A DNA stretch of 64,000 bases from Paraphaeosphaeria minitans (GCA_015832175.1 WJXW01000014.1:1116001-1180000), one strand, 5' to 3'. Counted from the stretch's first letter, positions 49,488 to 64,000 are shown. Notes: generated by a model not told the origin, from the sequence alone. Translations and numbers: made by a program.

Positions 49488-50452
49488 CTCTTTGATTTTT
49501 TTTGTCTTTGCTGATTTGATTCTGGGTTTCTAGAGAGAAGAAGGGACTGTCCTGGACGCAGACACTGGTTGTTGTCCTAAGTGGAAATGCCGCTGCTCCC
49601 AAGACCACAGCCTCTGCGTTGCCTACGATGCATACGGCGATCGGATTTTGCGATGGCGGGATCTGGATGGGCTGTTGGGGTGTTCGTATGACCGGTCTGT
49701 CGCACTCTTCGTTTGATGTATCTTCCTGTATCTGTATTGAAAGGAGTTTTCCTGGCCTAACACCTTTATCATGGTCGTAAAGATTATGCATGGCTTTTCA
49801 ACCCGATCGTTGGTCAGATTACAGTCGAATTATTCATATAAATGTTACAGAACCAAGCACCTTGAAACTTATTACCTGATTCGATCATGTGGATCACTTT
49901 CACTGGCATATCGTCACAGGTATAAAGCTACCATGACTGGGCTACATAAATCTCCTAATCTCGATGTTGCCCGTCAGTCCATCGGCAAGCACGTCGTTTT
50001 CTATATCTGGGGCGGACGACGCTAGGTATTGGCCGGTCGGAGCTTGCCCAGCAGACGGCCGACAAAGGCCGCAAATTTGGGTTGCTGCCAGACGTTGAGA
50101 CCTTTGTGGTGCTTGGCGGAAACTGGTTACAGGTCGAGCAGAGCTCACGTGTGTCGACTGTATTGAAGCGCTTGGATGGTTAGGGGTGGTGGTGGTGGTG
50201 GTGGTGGTTTGCCGCGTGGGGCTCACGGTTGAGGACGCATAACAGACCATGACGCTGGCGGTGTTGAGGTGACCAGATGGCCAGTCTAACGATTACATAC
50301 GATACGTCGATCCGAGTAAATAGGTACTCGATGGTTCACAAGATAACCAGATCTTCCACCTCAGGTGTTTCCTCACCCGTTTCTGGCTTTTTAACCCAAG
50401 GGTCCCTTCTCCCGACCTTTCGAATATATGCGAAGAAATGGACTTGGCGTCT
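49488..50452. other. Convergent intergenic region
   Basis: About 965 nt between the wall protein (+) and the dehydratase (-). Eight GGT trinucleotides lie at 50185-50208. Nothing gene-like was seen. Confidence 0.5.
50185..50208 (+). repeat. (GGT)8 microsatellite
   Basis: Eight consecutive GGT units in non-coding sequence. Confidence 0.85.
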
Positions 50453-51514
50453 TTACTGTTTAGGCGGGAACTTCTTGCCAGCGCATTCGGCAATCAGCCG
50501 TTGCTGGACGTTGAAAGCAGTTTGCGCATAAGACACGAGATCTTGCTCTTCGCCCTTTCCATCTGGGCCACCATCGAAGACCTCGTAACTGAACCACCCT
50601 CGAAACCCCGTCCGCAGTACCGCAGTCGCTACATCAACGACGGGCAGGTATCCTCCATTGTAAGGCAGTGGCCTGAAATCATGACTCCATCGTCCCCTCG
50701 GGCGCAGACCCGACTCATCCGGTTCCTTGCTCAGCGGCTCAGGCACCTCGTATGCGTCGCTGATTTGAAGGAGATAGATCTTGTCTTTGGGTATCGTTTT
50801 CGAGAGGTCTCCCAGGCTGGCCGAAAACCTGTGGATGAGCTCAATCTTGGAAACGTCATCGAGGAGGCCGAATTCTGTGGTGGGGTCAGCCCACTCTCCG
50901 CCCGCAGTCTGGAAGGTATCGAGGCAGAGGCCGATGTTGTCGCGGTCCACGTCCTTGACGATCCGCCACACGTCTTTCCAGTCCGGCGCATGCGAGCTCC
51001 AGCACCAGTTCTCGTACGCGACCTTGAACCCGTGCGGTTCGAGCATGTCGCACAACTCCCGCAAGTCCGGCACCACCCTGTCCAGATCCAGTTCCTCGAG
51101 CGGCGTATCCGTGCTGCCGACTTGCAGCATGTCTGTCCCCGCCGCCTGCATTATGCGCACCCACCCACGCGCCCGCTCCCATGCGTCCTTGCGGCCGTCG
51201 CTGCCTTCTTTCCAGCCTTCGAAGTTGGCAAAAGGCTGCAGCATCATGACGCCGAGCTTGCGCTTGTCGCACTCTTTCTTGATGGCCTCGGCGACCGTGA
51301 CAAGCTCATCGTAATTCTTCGGATCGGGAGAGTGTCCGAGGAAGGTTTCGCCGTAGGACAGGATGTCCGGGAAGGAGAGTTCGATGGCGCTGAATTTGGC
51401 GGCGGAGATGGCGTCGAGGCGATCAAGGAGGGGCGGTGGTGAGGACGGGGGCCCTAGGGAACAGGATGCGTAGCTGATGGGGATTGTGGTGAGGGAGGCG
51501 TAGTCGAGGGCCAT
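50453..51514 (-). CDS. 3-Dehydroshikimate dehydratase-like TIM-barrel protein (QutC/AsbF family)
   Basis: Sugar-phosphate isomerase/epimerase-fold protein matching fungal 3-dehydroshikimate dehydratases, which convert 3-dehydroshikimate to protocatechuate (quinate catabolism and a drain on the shikimate pathway). One exon, 353 aa, ATG at 51514. Seen: PISYASCSLG start, FSAIELSFPDIL, GVMMLQPFANFEGW, DMLQVGSTDTP, GFKVAYENWCWSSHAPDWKDVW (Glu as a likely metal ligand), NIGLCLDTFQTAGGEW (Asp as metal ligand), YLLQISDAYEV, and GWFSYEVFDGG with another Glu. These fit the divalent-metal site of the fold. No signal peptide; cytosolic. It lies head to head with DAHP synthase, the first enzyme of the pathway supplying its substrate. 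Other isomerase functions of the fold remain possible. Confidence 0.85.
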   Translation of the reverse strand: MALDYASLTTIPISYASCSLGPPSSPPPLLDRLDAISAAKFSAIELSFPDILSYGETFLGHSPDPKNYDELVTVAEAIKKECDKRKLGVMMLQPFANFEGWKEGSDGRKDAWERARGWVRIMQAAGTDMLQVGSTDTPLEELDLDRVVPDLRELCDMLEPHGFKVAYENWCWSSHAPDWKDVWRIVKDVDRDNIGLCLDTFQTAGGEWADPTTEFGLLDDVSKIELIHRFSASLGDLSKTIPKDKIYLLQISDAYEVPEPLSKEPDESGLRPRGRWSHDFRPLPYNGGYLPVVDVATAVLRTGFRGWFSYEVFDGGPDGKGEEQDLVSYAQTAFNVQQRLIAECAGKKFPPKQ

Positions 51515-52489
51515 GGCGGGGAACGTAAGGTTCGAGCTGCTGGGTTCGCCCGTGATGCAATTTTGCTCCTAGCTCGAAGGTGATTGGAGTTGGGATGGAG
51601 AACGAAAAGTCTCGGATGGGAGCTTTGGTGGGGTTCGGAAGCGCATCGGTTTCGTCGGAAGGTAGGTAGATATATACTCTAGACGTTGCATGACACAATC
51701 AATCACTAGGATCAACAAGGTGTCACCAGAAGACTGAGATGTATCCTAGTACACAGATCAAAAACTGCCATGCAAGGTGTTTGCAGCTACATTCACCGAA
51801 CTCGGCTCGATATCTTTGGAAAGCTTCTTGAGGTGCCGCCAAAAGACTAGGATCTATCCTAGTACATGTATCAAGTACTGCCACGCAAAGGGTCTGCAGC
51901 TACATTCACTGAAGTCAGCTGGATATCTACAGAAAGCTTCTACTGTGTGTACCTCTTCGTTGCTCTGTGACATGGTTCGCGACACTAGTAAGGAAATCTG
52001 CGCTAACCCTCTTTACGGAAAAGTGCAATGACGGAGAAGCGCGCTGCGATTGGCTCCTTGGATAAAAGATACTCCAGACGAGAGCGGCCATGGACATGTA
52101 CCCACCGCAGCGTGAACTGCTGACTACGCTTGTGTACTGGTGCCAGGCCGTAGCATCTCACTTCACCTCTCACCTCATGTACGTCGGTTGTGGTAGAACA
52201 GAGAATGGCACCCGATCCAACGTGAACGAGCGCGTCGACGATGCGGAGGCCCAGATGCCACACCGCTGCCGCCATGACCAATCAGCATCAAAGCTTACTC
52301 CGTCTTCGGGACTTTATCGATAGCGTGGCTGGCTTTTTGTACAGTCGACTCACAAAGAAGCCGACTCAATTCCGCACAACTCGCCTCTGCACCTTTGCGA
52401 TAGATAGACCAGCCCAGAGACCCTTTGGCTCTGCTTGCATTTCTGTTCCTTGGTCGTCTTGAGTTTGGAGCTTCCACCAGACCACAGCC
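51515..52489. promoter_or_regulatory. Shared divergent promoter of two shikimate-pathway genes
   Basis: 975 nt between the dehydratase (-) and DAHP synthase (+) start codons. It contains a diverged tandem duplication (51722-51947, listed separately) nearer the dehydratase side. No binding site is named. Confidence 0.5.
51722..51947 (+). repeat. Diverged tandem duplication, 113-nt period
   Basis: Unit 1 (51722-51834) and unit 2 (51835-51947) align at a constant offset of 113 nt without visible gaps. Shared blocks: AGACT, TATCCTAGTACA, ATCAA, ACTGCCA.GCAA, TGCAGCTACATTCAC, GATATCT and GAAAGCTTCT. The constant offset over the full length rules out chance. The units differ by many substitutions, including AGT/AAC and GGC/AGC changes. 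Confidence 0.85.
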
Positions 52490-56650
<4,161 letters not shown>

Positions 56651-57750
56651 ATGTCCCCGGAATCACGAGACTCTGAGTTCGACCTGGAGAGGTTCCAGGC
56701 GCGCACCCAACATACCGGTCGGGACCCATCGCCCGACGGGTCGGCAAACGAGCGTGCTGCGACTGACTTGGCAGCTTTGGGGGCGGCCTTCTGGGGTCGA
56801 AGGGAATCCGACTCGCGCCCTGACTCTCTTGATCTCAGCGAGGGAGAAGAGATCGCTCGGGATGGCGTTCAGATGATGGAACGAGCCGAGTTGCTGTCCG
56901 ATGCAGACGCCGCGGTGGCCGGGGATGCGGTGCTTCGCCCATCGCCTGCAACGCCAACTCCGACACAACCCAACTACGGATCCTACATTCAGCCTTCCGA
57001 CATGATCCAAGTTCGCGAGATAAGGGGTCGAAGGAATCGAAGAGCACGCAGGCCCCGCCGAGGTGAGACTTCTGTTCGCCGCAATGAATGTTTACGCGAG
57101 AGCGCACTGCTCTGCCGATCCTGGCTGTTGGGTCGTCGTATACTCTGACAAGCTGCGGTCGTCCGCGTTTGCTTCCCTCGTTACAATGCTTCTTAGAAGC
57201 CTGTCACCTTGGCTCCGGTCCTAGAAGTGACTTCTATGATCCTTTGCCGAGAGCAACAGCCGCGTGGACAGCGGACATGGCGCTTCGAATCTATTCAACA
57301 AGACTGCTGCTGCTGACTCCTCGCCCTTACTCATTCCGATCCCTGCTCATGGCACAATCGCTAACGGCATCAGGCCCAGGATCGCACAGCTCCACTGGCA
57401 CGGTAGAGCGGGATCGACGAGCATCCGACACTTCGAACGACGACGGCGGTCAGGACGTGGCCAAGGCTCCCGATGAAAGAGGTCGCAGCACGACGCCCAC
57501 ACCCTACTCTCCGCAGAGCTACACGCCCTCTCACCATTCTCAGCAGACGGAAGAAGAGCATGGCGAAGGTCGGGGCCCTCTGTCATCAAACCCTTGGTCA
57601 GCCAACTTCCCGTACAACGCGCAACAGCGCGAGAGGACCGAAGCGATCGACGACGTCGACATCCATTTCCCGGTTGACCAGCAGCCGCGGGCAGAACACG
57701 CGTACCGCGAGGAGGAAGTACGTTCTAGGGGGCAGGGTCCTGGTCCGTGA
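56651..57750 (+). CDS. Hypothetical disordered protein (low-confidence model)
   Basis: A two-exon model, 56651-57062 and 57197-57750, with a GTGAGA...TTCTTAG intron of 134 nt, gives 321 aa. Exon 1 starts MSPESRDSEFDLERFQART and is acidic, with a basic end (RGRRNRRARRPRR). Exon 2 has a Ser/Thr/Glu-rich stretch (VERDRRASDTSNDDGGQD) ending near the stop. A competing frame inside exon 2 reads SNLFNKTAAADSSPLLIPIPA, which also looks protein-like, so further introns may exist (a CTAAC...CCCAG acceptor ends at 57,380). A GTACGT after the EEE codons at about 57,718 could be a donor to an exon I cannot find. I recognise no family. It is the last gene-like unit before the AT-rich block and may be truncated or decayed. 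Confidence 0.35.
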
Positions 57751-58450
57751 TGGGGAAGCACGAACGAGGCCTTGCCAGACCAGAAAGAAAAAAAATAAAA
57801 GATAAAAAAATTTCCCACCGTCCATCTCAAACTCCATTCGATCCTTCATGTGCTATGCGTTCTTTTTTTTCGGCCTCGACCCGCAACTACATCGGACCAC
57901 CCTCTCTCCTGGCGCGGATGCACTCGCGGCGCCGTTTCCTACGTGCAAGCTGCCCACGACTTTCTCCGTTGCGTAGGTAGTGAGTGCACCTTGCTCATAT
58001 CTCTTGATGCTACTCCAACTCGTCATGCTCCCGTGATAGCTTGCGGTTTTGCTGACCTGATGCCTACTTCACCGGTCGCGATGCAGGCTCCAATGCGGCC
58101 TGCAGGTAGGTGCATTTCCGCCAAGTACGATACCTAGACTAGGTACCGTAGACGTAGCAGCCATTCGCTCGGTCTGCACGTAAGAAGGACGTCGGAAGCT
58201 CAAACGTCTTCCGGCACGAGCAGCGACGGCTAATCAAATAAGTCGGCACCCCGGGAGGAGGCTCTCGAAAGCGTGATGCGCTGGCGATAGGTAGGTACGT
58301 TGGCGGGGTGTGCAGATGACACGGCGCCGCTGGCCCGACCAGCCTAGGTAGGCACCTACCTATCTACCTAGTACCTATCTACCTCGTAGGTACCTATCTA
58401 CCTAGTACCCATCTACCTAATACCTATCTACCTCGTACCTGTCTACCTAG
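57751..58450. other. Intergenic region at the isochore edge
   Basis: 700 nt. It holds an A-rich run (57,786-57,811), several GTAGGTAG words, and a 15-nt minisatellite at 58360-58450 that abuts the retroelement. Confidence 0.5.
58360..58450 (+). repeat. 15-nt minisatellite, about 6 copies, at the LTR edge
   Basis: Copies of CTATCTACCTAGTAC at 58360, 58375 (with a 4-nt GTAG insertion), 58394, 58409, 58424 and 58439; the last is interrupted at CTAG by TGTTACG, the apparent LTR start. Copies differ by one or two bases. Confidence 0.85.
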
Positions 58451-58800
58451 TGTTACGTACCAGATAACAACGTGGGACTCGGGCGCTTATAAAGGTGTGA
58501 TGAAGCGACGACAGGGTTACGAACGTAATAAAGAGACGCCAAGTAACTTAGATTAGGTCACGTAATGTGCTTAGTTACTTAGTAGCACTAAGCAGTAGAG
58601 CTAGTTACGTAAAGTGCTTAGTTACTTAGTAGCACTAAGCAGCGGAGCAGCTTTAGTATATAAGAACGTAAAGATAGGCTCTCTATACTTATATTTAATC
58701 TATTTATTAATCTATTATTTAGATTCTAGTAGACTAAATTATTAACTTATTATATTTTGTAAGATACTATTATATTAATAAGACTTTCTACCTTCTATAA
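58451..58800 (+). repeat. Presumed 5' LTR (3' boundary unknown)
   Basis: Begins TGTTACGTACC. It contains TATAAA at 58488-58493 and TATATAAG near 58,656, both plausible LTR promoter boxes, and a 47-nt direct repeat (58561-58654). The first 200 nt are much less AT-rich than what follows. I cannot fix its end or a primer-binding site because the sequence is too degraded; 58,800 is a placeholder. Confidence 0.5.
58561..58654 (+). repeat. 47-nt tandem duplication with internal inverted repeat
   Basis: Unit 1 58561-58607, unit 2 58608-58654. Each contains TGCTTAGT and, 11 nt later, ACTAAGCA, a perfect 8-bp inverted repeat that could form a hairpin. Units differ at about six positions. Lies inside the presumed LTR. 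Confidence 0.85.
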
Positions 58801-59745
58801 GTACTCTTGCCTAAGAACTAACTTTAACCCTTTAAGACTAGCTACTTTTTTAGATTTAATATCTTAAACACTCTTAATATAAGTACTTTATAAACTCTTA
58901 CCTCTTCTATAGCTTTAGGTGCTACTAAGATTACTTTTATAAAAGATAGTAGTAAGGCGTATAAACCTAATCTCTACTTTAGCGAATAATTTTAAACTAA
59001 CGTCTAAATTCTCTAGTTAGACTTTTACTTCTTTAACTTAGACAAACCCTTTAAAGATAAAAAGAAGGTTATCTTTATAGCGATATATATATAAGGAGAT
59101 ATAGGATTATAGATCTATCTTTACCTTAAAAAGTATCTAGGAATAGACCATAATAATAATAATAACAATTACGCAAATAAGCACGCTAATATAGTTAATA
59201 TTATTAAGGATTATAATAACTTTAAGAAATACTTTAAATAACTTTTTAAAATTACTAACAAAGACTCTATTATAAAAGTAAAGATTTAGACTATAACTTA
59301 GAAATAATTAGTAGCTAAGTATATAGCTAAGTTCTATAGATACGCTATATAACTTAACTAGGATAATAAATCTCTTTAGAACATATATAAATAAGGACTT
59401 AAATAGAAACTATGCAAAGAACTCTTATATAGTAGTGCACAAATTGCTAACCTTAAAAAACTATATAAAGAAACTATTAGAATTAATAAAGAGTAGTTTT
59501 TACTGTAATAAAAGCTTTACTAAAACCCTAAAGTAATAAGCTTTAGACAACTAGCAAAAGTAGTTTATAAGAACCCTATTAGAATTGTCTAAAAGTAACA
59601 GTTAAGAAACTACTAGAGATACAAACTAATAGAAGATGTCTAGTTTAACTATATAGATAAAGAAAAAAGAGGAAGGATAGGCCTTAAGTAGCCTAATAAA
59701 CGCGTCTCTAATAGAAGTTAACAACTAATAACTAAGACCTATAAA

Positions 59746-59787
59746 TACTTTATATATAGTAAACTAGGCTATATAGCTAGAAACTAT
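59746..59787 (+). pseudogene. Fossil gag CCHC zinc knuckle
   Basis: Reads Y-F-I-Y-S-K-L-G-Y-I-A-R-N-Y with spacing x2, x4, x4, exactly that of the Gag CCHC knuckle. All four ligand positions are TAC or TAT, each one G-to-A or C-to-T step from Cys or His codons. It lies in a different frame from pol (codon start 1 nt after the pol frame), as expected for separate gag and pol frames. Confidence 0.8.
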
Positions 59788-60821
59788 AGATTAAAGAACA
59801 AAGTCTATTAAACTAAGTTAAATGTACTAACTATTAAGGACTAAGAACCTAATAAAGAATAGAAAGTTATTATAACACTATTTAGTTACTAACGCGTTAC
59901 GCTAGAATAAAGTAAGTGATTAGATTTACCTAACTTATAATTATATAAAGATCTAGAAGACAACTCTAACGTATACTATAATGTAAAAGACGTAGAAGAG
60001 ATACTAAGATCTCCTACTCCTCACCTATAAAGTAGGTAGGAAGAAAACAACCCTATATCACCTAAGTATAAACTAAATATTTAGGACTATATAGAACCCT
60101 ACTAAGCACTAAAAGAAATGCAACCTTATAAAAATAAGAAGTTAGACTACGTACTAAAGTACTACCTAGACCACTAAAATCCTACACACTAATTCTATAT
60201 ATAGATATATTACAAAGAACTAACATGCGTACAATATAAGGTAGAAAAAGAGAAGAATAAGAAATAATCTAGAAAAAAACTACGCTGTAGATAGATATAA
60301 ATAGACTACTTTATTATAGCTTATAACAAACACCTCTAGAATAAATAATAAATAAAATACTTTCCTTACCTTACGCTAAAGGGTAATAAATGCTGTAATA
60401 TACTTATTAATAGAGACTATATATAACTATACTAGTATACGTGTCTAAACTAAGACTATAAATACTACTATATAGCTAAATATTTAGACAGCTTTGTAAA
60501 CTACCCTACGTAAGAAGTAATAATAGAACTACTAATTTAACTAGTATATAGGAATAGTGAAAACTGTAGGAGGAAAAACAGAAAAATATCTTTATAGGAA
60601 GAAGAAGAAGACAATCTATATAAGCTATGTACTTAAGAATAATAATAGAAGTAGATACTTAGAAACGTATACTAGGCACTTAAACTTAACTATAACTTAT
60701 ATAAATAGATGTCTTTTTTAGGCCTAGACTTAGATAAGAAAACGCCTTTATTAAATTAAATACTATAGTAAGTATAGTATTAGTTAAGCTACTAGTATAG
60801 CTTAAAGGAATATAGGCTTAA

Positions 60822-63800
60822 GCTTTTATAGACTTAAGAGTAGGAAAGAACTTTATATCTTATTAGATAGTAAGACAAGTAGGACTTATAATATTAGAGA
60901 AAAAAGTACTCTATATTATCTATATTGCGAATAGATCCCTAATACCTAAGACACCTTAAATATACTAAAAGGTTACTACTACAATAATAGTCTAAAGATA
61001 TAGTAAGGAACTTACCTTAGATATTTTACTAGGATCTAAGTATAAGTTAGTCTTAGGATTACCTTAGTTAATAATACACAACTTGTAGATTAACTAGGGT
61101 ATAAAGAAAATATTATTTAAACGCTATAATTATACATTATAAGCAAAGCCTACGTATTAACTAAAAATAATAGTAGATAAGGGAGTTATTAACAATATAA
61201 TACTATAATAGATAGTTAAAAAACAGAAGTATACCTTAGTAGACGCTAGCAGGAACCACTAGATTAAGAAGCGCGAGAAAGAGGACAATAGCACACCCTT
61301 TACCTTACTAAGAGAGTATAGGAAATAAATATATATGTTTATAGAAAAAGAAGGAAAAGCAAACCTACTAGAATATTAACCCTAGGATCTTATAATAGAC
61401 CTAGAAGAAGGGAAGACGCTACCCTTTAGACTACTATATAGTAAAATAGAAGAAGAACTCCTTAAAGAATATAATTTTATTAAGATAAATCTTAAAAAAG
61501 GATATATATAACTATTAAAATTACTAGTAGTAAGCCCTTTTATATTTGTTAAGAAAAAGGATAGATTAGATAGACTATGTGTTAACTACTAATAACTTAA
61601 TAATATAATAATAAAGAACTAATATCTACTACTAAATATTATAGAGTTACGAGATTAACTATCTTAAGCTAAGATATTTATAATAATAGATTTAAGAGAC
61701 AGTTACTACCTTATACAAATTAAGAAAGGTAAAGAATAGAAAATAGCATTTTAATTACGCTATAGACTATTTAAGTATAAAGTTATACTATTTAGACTTA
61801 TAAATGCACTAGCAGCTTTTATAGCACTTATTAATAACATACTCTATAAATATCTAGACATATTTGTTATTGCGTATATAGACAATATCCTCATCTTTTT
61901 TAAAAATAAATTAGACCACACTAAGCATATATAGACAGTACTAGAAGCACTAGACAAAGTATACCTTCGTATTAAACTTAAGAAATGTAAGTTTAACGTT
62001 AAATAACTTAAATTCCTAGAACATATTATTACTATAGAAGGAATTAAGATAGCACTAAGTAAAGTTAAATATATTAAGAACTAGCTAATACTAAAGATAG
62101 CCAAGAATATCCAAGAATTTTTAGAATTCTATAGATTTAATTAACAATTCATCTAAAATTACGTAAAGGTTATAATACCTTTAATAAATCTTATAAAGAA
62201 AGATATACCCTTTAAATAGATAGATAAGTATAGAATGTTATTCTAACTCCTTAAAACAGTATGTATTATAGAACCTATCCTTATTTATTTTAGAAGCGAT
62301 AAACCACTACGCTTTAAAATAGACGCTAGCGATCTTACGCTAAGCGCCTACGCTAAATAAGAATATAATAGTAAATAGTATCTAATTGCCTATTACTTAT
62401 ACAAATTTAATAACGCTAAAACATAATATAATATATATAATAAAGAACTCTACGCTATTATTAAACCTTTAAAGCACTAGAGGATTTATGCGCTTAGTTA
62501 CTTAACGCTAAAAATCTATATAGATTATAAGAACCTTCTAAGGTTCACAACAACAAAAGAACTTACGCTATAATAATAAAGATAGTTGCAAACTATAAGG
62601 TAGTATAAGTTTAAAATTATCTATGTAGCTAGAAAAGAAAATAGCAGAGTAGATGCTCTTAGCTAACAAAGTAATTTAGTAGAAGAAAAAGTAAAAACCT
62701 TCTCTATAATCCTTTGCAAAGCCAAAGATAGATCTCTAGAGCTAATAGCAGAACTAAATTAACTTTTAGTAATTAACTAAGAAGTTCTAGAACATTTATA
62801 GACTAAGATTATCTAACAATACCACAATAACCCTATATACGGACACCTAGGTATCACAAAAACAATAGAACTTATCTAAAGGAATTATACCTTTAAAGGA
62901 ATTAAGAAAGCTATAATAACTTATATCTATAAATATATAGAATGCTAAAGAAACAAATATAGCACATATCTTAAATATAGAGAGATGTAAGTAATTAGAA
63001 TACTAATAGCACTATAGGAAGATATTACTATAGATTTTGTTATAGGAATTCTAAACTCTAAGGATTTAACAACAGGAATTAAATACAATAGTATACTAGT
63101 AGTAGTCTACTAACTAACTAAGTATATTAAGCTTATTCTATGTCTTAAAAGAATAATAGTAAAGGAACTTACTTTTCTTATCCTAGACTAACTAATTAGA
63201 TATCACAGAATCCTAAAAATAATTATTAGTAACAGAGACAAGCTCTTTACGTTAAATTATTAGATAACGCTTATAGCCCTACTTAGAACAAAATAAAAGC
63301 TATTAACAGCTTACTATCTATAAACAGACGGACAGACAGAGTGTATAAACTAAACTATAGAAACGTACCTACGCATCTACTACAACAGTTAGAAGAATAA
63401 CTAGGTTTTATTACTATTTATAGCACAGTTAGCCTATAATAATAAAGTATTAGTAGTATTAGGACATACACTATTCTATATAAACTATAGAAGACACCCA
63501 TATCTCTTTAATTAACAATTTCCTACGATAATTAAAGCAAAAGAAGCTATAGATATAGTAGAAAATATAAAAAAAATACACTAATAACTCTAAAAGAATC
63601 TTAAGAAAGCTTAGCAGCAATTAATTTTATACTAAAACTAAAAACGAAAAATAGCACCTTAGCTAAAGAAGGGGGATAAAGTATATCTACTTATAAAGAA
63701 CCTTTAAACTTAGAAGAAGAAATATAAGAAACTAAATTATATTAAAGTTAGACTATTTTATATTTCTAAGCAAATATTACTAGTAAACTATAAGTTAGAA

Positions 63801-64000
63801 CTACCGCTAGATGCAAAGATACACCTAGTATTCTATATATTACTACTAGAACTAGCAGACCCTAATACACTAGTTAAAACCACCTTCTACTACTAGACTA
63901 AGGAAGAAAACAAATTTAAGGTTAAAAGAATTCTAGAATATAATTAGTATAACAACGTGTATCTTATTAAGTGGAAAGGTTACCTATACAGTAAAAACAC
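60822..64000 (+). pseudogene. Fossil pol polyprotein in one continuous frame, riddled with stops
   Basis: Protease, reverse transcriptase, RNase H, integrase and chromodomain landmarks at 60822, 61533, 61875, 62313, 63324 and 63912 all start at multiples of three, so I see no net frameshift in about 3.2 kb. The protein is nonfunctional: many TAG/TAA codons stand where Gln or Trp is usual, and the RT active site reads YIDN, with the second Asp changed to Asn (GAC/GAT to AAT). Confidence 0.85.

Larger units (their letters stand above)
58451..64000 (+). mobile_element. RIP-degraded Ty3/Gypsy chromovirus (3' end outside window)
   Basis: LTR retrotransposon in forward orientation, starting TGTTACG at 58451. 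After about 58,660 the sequence becomes extremely AT-rich, with stops (mostly TAG/TAA) in every frame and no open frame of 60 codons on either strand. Ignoring stops, the translated order is gag zinc knuckle (59746-59787), protease (60822-60860, AFID then KNFIS), reverse transcriptase (from about 61,500; YIDN at 61875-61886), RNase H (62313-62333, FKIDASD), integrase (H2C2 finger about 62,820-62,950; TDGQTE at 63324-63341) and a chromodomain (63912 to the edge). Gag-PR-RT-RH-IN-chromodomain order defines a chromovirus. All pol landmarks share one frame. The changes fit RIP. Dead element; its 3' LTR is not in the window. Confidence 0.93.

Noticed and set aside
50438..51442. 334-codon open frame on the plus strand
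   Set aside because: Antisense to the dehydratase; Val/Arg/His-rich composition typical of a shadow frame.

Overview
This window is nuclear DNA of a filamentous ascomycete. Genes are dense, sit on both strands and carry many 46-75 nt spliceosomal introns (GTRNGT donors, CTAAC branch points, YAG acceptors). The right end is an AT-rich retrotransposon relic in which almost every codon change looks like C-to-T or G-to-A, the signature of repeat-induced point mutation (RIP). Gene content (a single CYP51 with Tyr at position 136, a GH3 beta-glucosidase with PA14 insert, a small secreted protein) fits a Dothideomycete, perhaps Mycosphaerellales; that placement is inference and no species is claimed.

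Layout. 1-8.8 kb: 3' part of an unknown coiled-coil protein, ATG10 (-), an FHA checkpoint kinase (+) and a small cysteine-containing secreted Greek-key-like protein (-). 8.8-19 kb: CYP51 (+), branched-chain aminotransferase (-), ERV2-type sulfhydryl oxidase (+), LYAR-type zinc-finger protein (+) and a Ulp1/Nep1-type C48 protease (+). 19.5-31 kb: a HIRAN-SNF2-RING helicase of the Rad5/HLTF type whose Walker A segment is missing (-), glycogen debranching enzyme (-) and a RhoGAP (-). 32-38 kb: BET2 (+), a single-C2H2 protein (+) and a FAR-17a/AIG1-like membrane protein (-). 38-45 kb: an intact intracellular GH3 beta-glucosidase (+), then a Zn2Cys6 regulator with a frameshift (+) and a zinc alcohol dehydrogenase with a premature stop and a deletion (+). 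45-54 kb: DNA polymerase delta small subunit (-), a Ser/Thr-rich secreted wall-type protein (+), then a head-to-head pair: 3-dehydroshikimate dehydratase-like (-) and DAHP synthase (+). 54-58.4 kb is gene-poor, with one uncertain gene. From 58,451 to the window end lies a RIP-degraded Ty3/Gypsy chromovirus, cut off by the window edge.

Most genes are single-copy housekeeping functions: autophagy, DNA-damage signalling, polymerase delta, glycogen breakdown, prenylation of Rab proteins, sterol and amino-acid synthesis. No secondary-metabolite cluster is visible. Three loci look broken: the helicase at about 21,268, the regulator at about 42,665, and the dehydrogenase at 44,300 and about 44,595. 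I did not find a wholly new biological system. The most informative leads are the helicase lacking its ATP-binding loop, the duplicated element in the shared promoter of two shikimate-pathway genes, and the fossil retroelement whose pol frame has no visible indel over about 3.2 kb. Exon boundaries were worked out by hand from splice signals, phase and family motifs, without transcript data.
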